Below are positions 17,200 through 24,937 of a stretch of DNA of 64,000 nucleotides, in pieces. Origin of the DNA: an uncultured Bacteroidia bacterium. GTDB taxonomy: Bacteria; Bacteroidota; Bacteroidia; Bacteroidales; UBA932. The translations under genes and the position numbers were made by a program. The notes under the pieces were generated by a model. It was not told the DNA's origin. It searched no databases and saw only the letters and a list, made by a program, of their open reading frames with translations. The stretch covers positions 1-64,000 of the forward strand of contig CACYGI010000001.1 in assembly GCA_902773925.1 (NCBI GenBank), read 5' to 3'. Position 1 is the first letter of the stretch; the number at the start of each line of letters is the position of its first letter.

Positions 17200-18594
17200 T
17201 TAGAAATCAACTTCAAAACGGAGTGCTACCATATTGTAATCAACACCGGCCTTGCCGTCGGGAGCGACTACCTTGGTGTAATCCTTCGTGGGGTTGCCGT
17301 CCACGTCGTAACCGACGTTGAGCTTGCCCTTGCCGTTTGCATAACGGTCGTTGTTGTTGAACTGATAGTTGAGCTGCATACGGACATTGTTGGTGACCCA
17401 CCAGTTGAGACCTACTGTGTAAGCCTCTGCCGAACCGCCGTAAACCTTCTCCTTCGCATTGTCGCGGGTATCGTTGAGGTTGCAGTACTCATAACGGGCG
17501 CAAAGCTCGAGGTCGCCCCACTTGCGTCCACGCTCTGCGCGGGTGTACTTTGCACCCTTTGCATCATAGCGCTGCTTGCCGCCGAAGAGCAGGTAACCGC
17601 ACTGCACATACCAGCCGTCGAAATGGTTGGTCAGCTCAGTATCCTTAAAGTGGACCTGATCAGCCATATAGGCACCCTCGACGCGGAAGCCGCCCACGTG
17701 ACCTGCGAGCTCTACGGTCCAGAGGTGGTTGAAGTCGTAATCCTTGAGGTTGTTGGTGTCCAGATACTTCTTGCGGTTTATGCTGGTGGAGTTGCGTGCG
17801 CTTGCACGATAGGTGCCCCATTCGCCGGTCGCCATGCTCGTCTTGGTGGTGCGGAATGAATGAGCCGCGCCGATGTGCAGGCCTGCATTTTCAAGCTTGC
17901 AGAGAGGACGGAAGACGATCTTGCTGGTTGCCGAAAAACCGGTCAAATTGAGAAAACTGATACCGCGGCCGAAGTCCTTGTTGTTGTCGGCGACGTTGGT
18001 CCATTCCTCTTCACCTGCTACTTCCTGGCCGAAGATACCTGCGGAAACCCAGAGCCAGGGATTGTCATACTTTGCATTGAAGCCGAGATGGCGCGAAGGT
18101 GCCAGAGCCGAGCAGACCATAGGACGCTCGATGAACTGGAGGTAACGGGAGGAGGTGTTGCGCTGCATCGAGAAGTTTTCCTTGAAGTTACCGACCTGCA
18201 GCTCGAGGTTCGGAATTCCGGTATAGCGGACGATTGCGTCCTTGAGCTCTACTAGACCGTTTGCAAGGTCCATATCGAACTCACCATACCAATTTTCGTC
18301 CACCTGCGCCTTGATGGCGAAACGGGCGCGACGGATGCTCGCGCCATTGCCGATAGGATCGGCGAAATCGGGTGCTCCGAAGAATGCACCCACATCAACC
18401 TGGGCACGGTTGTCAAACCAGATCTTGTAGCCGCTGTTGGGCGATGCGATGACCAGGAAACCGTCCTGCGACTCGACATCGAGCACATCGGATGATACGG
18501 CCACACCGTACTGGTTGTACTTGACGTTCTTCTGTGCGAATGCCGAAGAGACCGTCAACAGCATGATAGCTGTCAGAAAAAGGATTTTACGCAT
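17200..18594 (-). CDS. Outer-membrane porin of the phosphate-selective O/P family
   Basis: 464 residues with a Sec signal (cleavage after SSAFA). A beta-barrel pattern runs throughout and ends VALRFEVDF, a typical BAM-recognised terminal Phe. Features of porin O/P include the segment SIRRARFAIKAQVDENWYGE, VGNFKENFSMQ and FIERPMV. Family members pass phosphate or polyphosphate in Pseudomonas; anion selectivity here is inferred from family. It is the first gene of the operon with the lamin-tail lipoprotein and the CYTH proteins. Confidence 0.85.
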   Translation of the reverse strand: MRKILFLTAIMLLTVSSAFAQKNVKYNQYGVAVSSDVLDVESQDGFLVIASPNSGYKIWFDNRAQVDVGAFFGAPDFADPIGNGASIRRARFAIKAQVDENWYGEFDMDLANGLVELKDAIVRYTGIPNLELQVGNFKENFSMQRNTSSRYLQFIERPMVCSALAPSRHLGFNAKYDNPWLWVSAGIFGQEVAGEEEWTNVADNNKDFGRGISFLNLTGFSATSKIVFRPLCKLENAGLHIGAAHSFRTTKTSMATGEWGTYRASARNSTSINRKKYLDTNNLKDYDFNHLWTVELAGHVGGFRVEGAYMADQVHFKDTELTNHFDGWYVQCGYLLFGGKQRYDAKGAKYTRAERGRKWGDLELCARYEYCNLNDTRDNAKEKVYGGSAEAYTVGLNWWVTNNVRMQLNYQFNNNDRYANGKGKLNVGYDVDGNPTKDYTKVVAPDGKAGVDYNMVALRFEVDF

Positions 18595-18646
18595 ATCTGT
18601 GTATTTTAGGTTATTGTGTAAACACTTATCCCTTAATTATTTCAAC

Positions 18647-18654
18647 CAAAGGTA
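18647..18654 (-). promoter_or_regulatory. Putative -7 element of the porin operon
   Basis: Minus-strand TACCTTTG, about 50 nt before the porin ATG. Confidence 0.5.
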
Positions 18655-18697
18655 AAAAAAAGAGCGTCAGATTATATTCCGTTCTGACGCTTTTTTT
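18654..18697. terminator. Bidirectional-type hairpin between the EnvC and porin genes
   Basis: A 9-bp stem (AGCGTCAGA / TCTGACGCT) is flanked by A7 on one side and T7 on the other. It lies downstream of the EnvC gene and just upstream of the porin -7 element, and should stop minus-strand transcripts from EnvC. Confidence 0.75.
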
Positions 18698-18725
18698 AAT
18701 CTTTTTAACCCAAAAAACGGTTCTG

Positions 18726-19907
18726 CTATCTTGCAAGCCAGTTTTCCGGATTCTGTTTCTGGGTGCCCTTCCATATCTGGAAATGCAGCGACGAACTGCC
18801 GTCCTCGACCTCCAGCGTGCCGAGCGTACTGCCGGCGGAGACTTTCTCGCCGCTGCGGACCGACACCTTCCCTATCTTGCAGTAGAAAGTATAATATTCG
18901 CCGTGCTGCACCAGCACGCAATAGTGATAGCCGGGCATCACGATAATCTGGCTGACGACGCCGTCAAATACGCATTTGACTTCGTTGCGCAGCGTCGTGG
19001 AAATGGTGACGCCGTTGTTGTCCGGAAGCTTGAGGTTCTTGTAAACGGGATGGTAGTGGACGCCGTAGGATTCGGTTATCACGCCGGGACGGACGGGCCA
19101 CGGCAGGCGGCCCTTGTTGCGCGAGAATTCGCCCGAAAGCACCGGATCGGCATCCGGAGCCTGGCGCCCCTTGCCCTGCTTTGCGGCCGCTTTCTGCGCC
19201 TCGCGCACCAGCCGCTCGATCTCCTTGTTGAGGGCATTTACCTCGCGGCGCTTCTTTTCAAGCTCTTTCTTGTATGATGATTTGCTTTTCTCGAGCTCCT
19301 TTGCGACCTTCTTGGACTCCTTTTCCTCCGCCACGAGCTTGCGGTACTCCCCTTCGCGCGAAGCCTTCAGCTGACGGGCCTCATCCCTTTCGCGCACGAG
19401 GCGTTCTTTCAGGGCCTCGGCCTCGGCTCGGCGCTCGATTATGGCCGCCGCCTGGCTGTTGACCCGCTGCGAAAGGCTCTTCAGGTACGACAATCTGCGC
19501 CAGCCCTGTCCAATATCCTCGCTCGCGAGCACGTACATAAACCAGACCTTGTTGCTGCGGTTCTTGTAGGTACGGTATATCAGCCGAGTGAAATAGCCCT
19601 GCAGCGTGTCGATGCTCGCCTGCAGGCTGTCCAGCTCGCTCTGGCAGATCCGGATCTGGCGGTCTTTCTGCGCGATCTCCTCATCCAGCGAACGGATCAG
19701 GCTCCTGCGCGAAGCCACCTTGCTCTGAATGAGCACCAGCGACTTCTGGTTGGCCTTCTGCCGGCCGCTGATCTGACGGAGCTGGCCGTCGATGAATGTT
19801 ATCTCCTCCTCGATCCTGCGTTTGCGCTCCTGCTGCGTCGAGACGTCCTGCGCGCCAAGCGAAAATGCCTGGCACACAATGATCAGCGCTATGAGCAAAC
19901 GACGCAT
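18726..19907 (-). CDS. EnvC-like murein hydrolase activator (coiled coil + degenerate LytM)
   Basis: 393 residues. A Sec signal peptide is followed by a long coiled coil (~25-250, rich in Lys/Glu/Arg) and a C-terminal M23/LytM domain (VITESYGVHYHPVYKN, SSSLHFQIWKG). The Zn ligands look incomplete: the usual Asp of the first motif falls in an Asn-rich stretch (LPDNNG), and the YxH motif reads FYCKIG. This fits EnvC-type proteins, which lack hydrolase activity but activate amidases at the septum. It starts directly after the stop of the TPR gene, so the two are co-transcribed. Confidence 0.85.
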   Translation of the reverse strand: MRRLLIALIIVCQAFSLGAQDVSTQQERKRRIEEEITFIDGQLRQISGRQKANQKSLVLIQSKVASRRSLIRSLDEEIAQKDRQIRICQSELDSLQASIDTLQGYFTRLIYRTYKNRSNKVWFMYVLASEDIGQGWRRLSYLKSLSQRVNSQAAAIIERRAEAEALKERLVRERDEARQLKASREGEYRKLVAEEKESKKVAKELEKSKSSYKKELEKKRREVNALNKEIERLVREAQKAAAKQGKGRQAPDADPVLSGEFSRNKGRLPWPVRPGVITESYGVHYHPVYKNLKLPDNNGVTISTTLRNEVKCVFDGVVSQIIVMPGYHYCVLVQHGEYYTFYCKIGKVSVRSGEKVSAGSTLGTLEVEDGSSSLHFQIWKGTQKQNPENWLAR

Positions 19908-21611
19908 CTACCTTCGTTCCGCCTTGCGGGTTTTGATTTTGTCGGCGATGCCGAGCGTACTGTCGAGCGCAGCCGCCTGCTCCCAGTAGATAAAGGCGAG
20001 GTCATATTCGCCAAGGGCGTAGAGCACATCGGCATAATGGTCGAGTATCACGGCACTCTCCTTGCCGCCGTAGAGCATCGCGTGCTTGAAATGCAGCTTT
20101 GCCTCGGGATCATCCCCCATCAGATGCAGGATCCACGCATAGGTATCGATATAAGTGGGGTTGTCAGGCTCCGCCAGAATGGTCTTGCGGCTCATCTCCT
20201 TCGCCTTGCGCAGATTTTTGCCTTCGAGCGAAAGGAAATATGCATAGTTGTTGAGCGTCAGGGTGTGGTCGGGATTGACCTTGAGCACCTTCTCGTAGCA
20301 CTTGTATGCCTTTTTGTTCTGCCCTTCCTGATGATAGAGGTCGCCCAGCGGCGGATAGGCCGACACGATGGTCGCGCTGTCCCGTGGCGAACGTGAAACT
20401 ATCAGCTCGTAATCCTCGATCGCAGAACGGTTTTCGCCCTTGCGTGCGAAAATATTGGCCCGCACCAGCAGGGGATCGGTATCCTCGGGCCAGCCCCTGA
20501 AAAGGCGCGTAGCCTCGTCAATCGCCGCATCGTACGCATTGCTATAGTACAGCAGCAGCAGATAGTCGAATCCGAGCGTATAGCTGTCGGGGTAGTTGAC
20601 GGTATTCTGCCTGGAAAGCTCGATGGCAAGATACGGCCGCTCCGTGCGGTAATAATAGATCCCCACGCCGTTGTGGATGGTCGTATCGGCAGGATGCGCC
20701 TGCAGCAGCGCGATGGCCAGCGAATCCATCTCCGGCCGGAATGTGGTCATAAACTGCGGATTCTCCGAAATCAGGGTGAGATACTCCGCCTTCGGCTTGG
20801 GATCCAGGTCCCCGTCGGACATAAAGCGGATCAGGTCGCTGAAAAACGGCTCGTACTGACGCAACCCGCGGTAGGTATTGGCTCGGCCGTAATAAGCCAT
20901 ATAATAGTCCGCATCCATCGCGATGGCCTGCGAATAATAGTCGATAGCCTTCTGGTCCTGATAGTTCTCCTGGCAATAGTCGCCGAGCATCGTGGCAAGC
21001 CGCGGCGTCTGCACGTCCCTGTAATACTCCTCCAGCATCCTGTACGCCTCTGTGCGGTCTCCCCCGTGCTTGCGCGTGAGCAGATCCATCTTGGTCAGGC
21101 AGATCAGCTCATTGCGGCCCATACGGGCCTCGATGCGGTCCATCGCCTCGAGAGCCTTGTCCATATCGCCCAGTACCATATAGGTATTGGCCAGGTCGAA
21201 ATAGAGGGCCCGCTTGCCCGGATTGCGGCTTAGCAACTCCTCGTACAACCTGGCGCACATCTCGGGCTCATCCTTGAATGCGTAGAAATTGGCCAGCGTA
21301 TATGTGTACCAGTAGTTGTCCGGCGAAAGCTCCACCGCCCGCCGTAGCAGCGCCTCAACACGGTCATAATCCGGATTGTCGAGAGCCATCAGATTGACGG
21401 CCAGATACATATATGCGGCATCGTTGTCGGGCGACTGCTCCAGCTCCTTTTCGAAAAGGGCCACCGCCTCGGCGGTGCGGCCTTCCTCGGATGCACGCAG
21501 GGCATCGATGAATGTCGGGCTCTGCGCCCCGGCCGGCCTGAGCGCCAGGGATATAAGAAGGATAGAAACGGATAATAATCGGCGGATAAAAGACATCTGC
21601 ATCGGCTTCAT
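19908..21611 (-). CDS. Exported TPR repeat protein
   Basis: 567 residues from MKPMQM; in-frame ATGs 3 and 5 codons later are alternatives. A Sec signal ends near RPAGAQ. The rest is tetratricopeptide repeats from residue ~35 onward (for example NDAAYMYLAVNLMALDNPDY, YKCYEKVLKVNPDHTLTLNN). The penultimate unit resembles TPRs of the BamD/NrfG type, but no enzymatic domain is seen. The immediately following EnvC-like gene suggests a role in cell-wall turnover or division. The far longer upstream reading frame runs antisense to the sigma gene and is not used. Confidence 0.8.
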   Translation of the reverse strand: MKPMQMSFIRRLLSVSILLISLALRPAGAQSPTFIDALRASEEGRTAEAVALFEKELEQSPDNDAAYMYLAVNLMALDNPDYDRVEALLRRAVELSPDNYWYTYTLANFYAFKDEPEMCARLYEELLSRNPGKRALYFDLANTYMVLGDMDKALEAMDRIEARMGRNELICLTKMDLLTRKHGGDRTEAYRMLEEYYRDVQTPRLATMLGDYCQENYQDQKAIDYYSQAIAMDADYYMAYYGRANTYRGLRQYEPFFSDLIRFMSDGDLDPKPKAEYLTLISENPQFMTTFRPEMDSLAIALLQAHPADTTIHNGVGIYYYRTERPYLAIELSRQNTVNYPDSYTLGFDYLLLLYYSNAYDAAIDEATRLFRGWPEDTDPLLVRANIFARKGENRSAIEDYELIVSRSPRDSATIVSAYPPLGDLYHQEGQNKKAYKCYEKVLKVNPDHTLTLNNYAYFLSLEGKNLRKAKEMSRKTILAEPDNPTYIDTYAWILHLMGDDPEAKLHFKHAMLYGGKESAVILDHYADVLYALGEYDLAFIYWEQAAALDSTLGIADKIKTRKAERR

Positions 21612-21625
21612 TTCAGTAGGTTTGA

Positions 21626-21633
21626 CAAAATTA
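21626..21633 (-). promoter_or_regulatory. Putative -7 element of the TPR-envC operon
   Basis: Minus-strand TAATTTTG, predicting a leader of about 8 nt before MKPMQM. Confidence 0.45.
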
Positions 21634-21688
21634 TAAAACTTTCGCGTTTTCGGGTTTTTTAACGTCGGCAAGGTGCAACATTTTATAT

Positions 21689-21696
21689 TAAATTTG
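21689..21696 (+). promoter_or_regulatory. Putative -7 element of the ECF sigma gene
   Basis: TAAATTTG, leader of about 17 nt to the ATG. No clear -33. Confidence 0.45.
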
Positions 21697-21719
21697 CATC
21701 TATATAGTGCTATCCGAAG

Positions 21720-22271
21720 ATGCAAAAACCTAACACCGGCATTTCCGAAGCGGAGCTGATAGAAGGGTGCGTCCGCAAGGACCGTAGTGCGCAGCGTGCG
21801 CTCTACGAGGCTTATGCACCGAAAATGCTGGCCGTTTGCGTCCGCTACGCAGGTAGCAAGGAAAATGCCAGAGACATCCTGCAAGAGGCGTTTCTGACAG
21901 TTTTTGACAATATTGGGAGCTACAGGGGTGAGGGATCCTTCGAAGGATGGATGCGGCGCATATTTGTCAATGCATCCCTGATGTACATCCGCAAGAACGA
22001 CGTACTCAGGTATTCGGAGGATATCACGGAAGTCCCTGCGGCCGATATCGGTCCTGAGCGCTACGGTACGATGGAGCAGTTGAGCGCCAAGCAGATCATG
22101 GACCTGATAGCGGCGATGCCCGCAGGATTCCGTTCGGTATTCAACCTCTACGCGATCGAAGGTTATTCGCACGCGGAGATTGCTGAGATACTGGGCATTT
22201 CCGAAGGCACATCCCGTTCGCAGCTGAACCGGGGGCGCCTGTGGCTCAGGGAAAGATTGGAAAAATTATAA
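21720..22271 (+). CDS. ECF RNA polymerase sigma factor
   Basis: 183 residues, complete. Region 2 shows RALYEAYAPKMLAVCVRY, NARDILQEAFLTVF and FEGWMRRIFVNASL. Region 4 shows LIAAMPAGFRSVFNLYAIEG followed by the helix-turn-helix YSHAEIAEILGISEGTSRSQ. It directs RNA polymerase to a small regulon under envelope control. The next gene, 8 nt downstream, encodes a membrane-anchored protein that fits an anti-sigma role. Divergent from the TPR-envC operon, which may be a target; that link is inference. Confidence 0.93.
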   Translation: MQKPNTGISEAELIEGCVRKDRSAQRALYEAYAPKMLAVCVRYAGSKENARDILQEAFLTVFDNIGSYRGEGSFEGWMRRIFVNASLMYIRKNDVLRYSEDITEVPAADIGPERYGTMEQLSAKQIMDLIAAMPAGFRSVFNLYAIEGYSHAEIAEILGISEGTSRSQLNRGRLWLRERLEKL

Positions 22272-22279
22272 TTAGTAAT

Positions 22280-23500
22280 ATGACCGATAAAGAATTTGAC
22301 AGCTTATTGAGGGAGAGACTGGACGGCTTCGAGATGCCTCTGGAAGAGGGCTCGTGGGCCGCACTTGAGCGAAAGCTGGACCGCAGGGCGACATTCCGCG
22401 TCGTCCGCCGGAGCGCGGTGGCCGCCTTGGCCGTAGCCGCATCGGTAGCAGTAGTGCTGCTCGTCACGAAGCATCCTTCACAGGATGGCGTGGTCGTGGA
22501 CCAGAGCACTCTTGTGGCCTCCACGGAGGCAGTTACCGTACCCGAGTGCGCGACGGAAGTGACCACGGAGAGCGTGACGACAGACGTCAGGCCCGTGACC
22601 GTCATCAAGTCGGCCGCAAGTCAGACCTGCGCACTGGCAGATGCATCCGCATCCACTACCCTCACCCAGGATCACGACGCCACGGCCCGCCAGAGCGGGA
22701 CCACGGCTCAGACTCCTTCAGAGCAGGTTGCTGCGGCTGAGACCGTCACCCCTGCCACCGACAAGACACACACACCTGATACATATACCAAGGAGGACGA
22801 TACCCGCACCATCGACTGGGATGCCATCCTCCGTGAGGAAGAGTCGAACGCACGCAAGGCAGGCAGCGGTTTCCATCCTGTCATAGCCCTGGCCTCCGAC
22901 ATTACTTCCAACAACACCACCGGAGCATTCAATATTGCCGGTCAGCCGTCACACGCCAGTTCCCAGGACGGGAGCCAGGCAGGAGGCAGTTTCCCTATGG
23001 CAGTATCCGATCCTACCTTCTACCTGCCCATATCAGTGGGTCTGCAGGTGAAGTTCCCCATCACGGACCGCCTGTCCGTCGGTACCGGACTCACCTACTC
23101 CTATCTGGTCAGCAAGTATGAAGCGACAGTCAGGGGAGAGCTGTTCACCAACACTTACAATCAGCTCCACTACCTCGGAGTCCCTGTCAATGTCTCGTTC
23201 GATTTCCTGCATTCGAAGCGTTTTGCAGCCTATGCAAGCATCGGAGGTATGGCCGAGAAGTGCCTCTCGTCCCGTTACGTGTACGGGAGCCACGTGGATC
23301 ACGAGGATGTGGACGGATTGCAGTATTCGGTTATGGCCGGTATCGGCGTAGAGTACTGGTTCGTACCCCGGCTGGGCATCTATCTGGATCCGAGCCTCGT
23401 GTACTACATCGAGAACAGCACTCACCCGCAGCCGCTCAGCATCCGCACCGCAGAGCCGACACAGATCCGATTCGAAGCCGGTCTCCGCTTCCGTCTATAA
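22280..23500 (+). CDS. Anti-sigma-like membrane protein fused to a C-terminal beta-barrel
   Basis: 406 residues from MTDKEFDSLLRERLDGFEMP. A cytoplasmic N-terminus (~1-42) carries the GSWAALERKL pattern seen in Bacteroidota sigma partners. One membrane helix follows at ~44-61, then a long Thr/Ser/Ala-rich linker (~65-245) and a C-terminal region resembling an 8-stranded outer-membrane barrel (LPISVGLQVKFP, GTGLTYSYLVS, YLGVPVNVSFDF, RFEAGLRFRL). One chain would then span both membranes, with sigma binding inside and sensing outside. A second protein of this kind occurs at 32965. The start gives an 8-nt gap after the sigma stop. Confidence 0.75.
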   Translation: MTDKEFDSLLRERLDGFEMPLEEGSWAALERKLDRRATFRVVRRSAVAALAVAASVAVVLLVTKHPSQDGVVVDQSTLVASTEAVTVPECATEVTTESVTTDVRPVTVIKSAASQTCALADASASTTLTQDHDATARQSGTTAQTPSEQVAAAETVTPATDKTHTPDTYTKEDDTRTIDWDAILREEESNARKAGSGFHPVIALASDITSNNTTGAFNIAGQPSHASSQDGSQAGGSFPMAVSDPTFYLPISVGLQVKFPITDRLSVGTGLTYSYLVSKYEATVRGELFTNTYNQLHYLGVPVNVSFDFLHSKRFAAYASIGGMAEKCLSSRYVYGSHVDHEDVDGLQYSVMAGIGVEYWFVPRLGIYLDPSLVYYIENSTHPQPLSIRTAEPTQIRFEAGLRFRL

Positions 23501-23525
23501 GACACATCCATCACACACCACCATA

Positions 23526-23564
23526 ACAAGAATGCCGGTCAGAAGACCAGCATTCTTGTTTTTT
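23526..23564. terminator. Terminator shared by convergent sigma/barrel and tsaE genes
   Basis: A 15-bp stem with one mismatch (ACAAGAATGCCGGTC / GACCAGCATTCTTGT) and a 4-nt loop, then TTTTTTC on the plus strand. Its right arm contains the last codons of tsaE. Confidence 0.85.
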
Positions 23565-23952
23565 CATCCTCAACGAGGATCTGCACCTTGAGTGTCTCTT
23601 CGGGCAGCAGCTCTTCGATCATCTCGGGCCACTCCATAAGGCAGAAACAGCCGCTGTCAAAGTATTCGAACAGGCCTATGTCAACTGCCTCGGCAAGCCG
23701 CTTGATGCGGTAGAAATCGAAATGGAATACACTTTCGCCACCGCCGTCAAGATATTCGTTGACTATGGTAAATGTCGGACTGGTCACCGTCTCGCTCACG
23801 CCCAGCTCCCGGCAGAGCGCCGTGATGAAGGTCGTCTTGCCTGCGCCCATCTGCCCGTAGAAGGCGATGATGCGGTTGTCCCCGACCGCTTCGAGAAACT
23901 CCCGCGCGGCTTTTTGCAACCCTTCGGTACCGGCGATTGTAATACTTCTCAT
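23539..23952 (-). CDS. tsaE: tRNA threonylcarbamoyladenosine biosynthesis ATPase TsaE
   Basis: 137 residues from MRSITIAGTEGLQ. Walker A GQMGAGKTTF is followed by the TsaE motifs VTSPTFTIVNEY, FHFDFYRI and CLMEWPEM. With TsaB, TsaC and TsaD it makes t6A37 in ANN-decoding tRNAs; TsaE is the ATPase. Its start lies 4 nt after the nucleoside kinase stop, in the uvrA transcript. The 3' end overlaps the terminator hairpin. Confidence 0.92.
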   Translation of the reverse strand: MRSITIAGTEGLQKAAREFLEAVGDNRIIAFYGQMGAGKTTFITALCRELGVSETVTSPTFTIVNEYLDGGGESVFHFDFYRIKRLAEAVDIGLFEYFDSGCFCLMEWPEMIEELLPEETLKVQILVEDEKTRMLVF

Positions 23953-23956
23953 AGAC

Positions 23957-24937
23957 TTAGTATCTGAAGCACGAACCGCCGATAAACTCACGCACTATGG
24001 AGTCCGTAGCGATAAACGAGACTTCCTTGGGCGTAAGGGCCGTGACGCGGCGCATAATGAAACTCAGCAGGCGCTGTGCCGTGCCAAATGCCGGCGAATC
24101 CGCGGGAACGCTGCGCAGCAGGTTGTCCGTGTAGCTCTTGAGCAGCGGCAGCTCATATATCAGGCCTGAGTCAAAATAGGCATCTGCGTGGCGCATAAAC
24201 GGGATTATGTTGCGCTTTTCGCCTGCGCGGACGCTTGCCCAGCGCATAATGGTATCCTCGGGTCGGTGTGCGCGGAATTGCTGGTCGCGCACCATTCGGC
24301 GTAGCAGGCGCGTGTCATAGGTCGTATCATTGGCATCGTCGATGGACAGCGAATGGATGATGGAGGCATAAATGGTGAACATTTCTTCCTTGGGGATGTC
24401 TGGCGTGAGTTCGGGATTGAGCCCGTGGATGCCTTCCATAATGATGACGCTGCCCTTCGAGACCTTCAGGCGGTTGCCTTCATATTTGCGCTTGCCCACA
24501 TTGAAGTCAAATGTCGGAATCTCGACCTCTTCTCCCGCCAGAAGCTGCCGGAGCTGCTTGTTGAGCAGTTCGACATCCATTGCTCCGAGGCTCTCGAAGT
24601 CATAATTGCCGTTCTCGTCGCGCGGGGTATCCTCCCTATTGCGGAAGTAATTGTCCATATTGAGGACAACCGGGCGCAGGCCGAGCAGATGCAGATGTAC
24701 GGCAAGGCGCTTGGATGTGGTGGTCTTGCCGCTGCTTGACGGTCCGGCGATCACGGCCAGCCGGCAGTCCACGTTGGAAGCTATCTGGTCTGCGATGCTC
24801 GTCAGCTGGCGTGCGTGAAATGTCTCGGAATACTGTATGATCTCGCGTCCGGCTCCACCTATCAGGGCGTCATTGATTGCGGCGACGCTCCTTTCATTCA
24901 CCACGCGTTCGATCAGTTCTTCTTTCGTAAGGTCCAT
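23957..24937 (-). CDS. Uridine kinase-like nucleoside kinase, short form
   Basis: 326 residues. Walker A AGPSSSGKTTTSKR is followed by the uridine/phosphoribulokinase-type motifs NMDNYFRNREDTPRDENG, EIPTFDFNVGKRKYEG and IIMEGIHGLNPELT. It probably phosphorylates uridine or a related nucleoside. Bacteroidales homologues are often ~550 residues with an N-terminal TGS/threonyl-tRNA-synthetase-like region; that region is absent. The ATG overlaps the uvrA stop (TAATG), so translation is coupled, and no extra upstream domain could be encoded. Substrate is not certain. Confidence 0.85.
   Translation of the reverse strand: MDLTKEELIERVVNERSVAAINDALIGGAGREIIQYSETFHARQLTSIADQIASNVDCRLAVIAGPSSSGKTTTSKRLAVHLHLLGLRPVVLNMDNYFRNREDTPRDENGNYDFESLGAMDVELLNKQLRQLLAGEEVEIPTFDFNVGKRKYEGNRLKVSKGSVIIMEGIHGLNPELTPDIPKEEMFTIYASIIHSLSIDDANDTTYDTRLLRRMVRDQQFRAHRPEDTIMRWASVRAGEKRNIIPFMRHADAYFDSGLIYELPLLKSYTDNLLRSVPADSPAFGTAQRLLSFIMRRVTALTPKEVSFIATDSIVREFIGGSCFRY

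Noticed and set aside
15702..18594. A SusC/SusD-type nutrient uptake locus
   Set aside because: The barrel protein has no TonB-dependent plug or TonB box, and no SusD-like lipoprotein is present.
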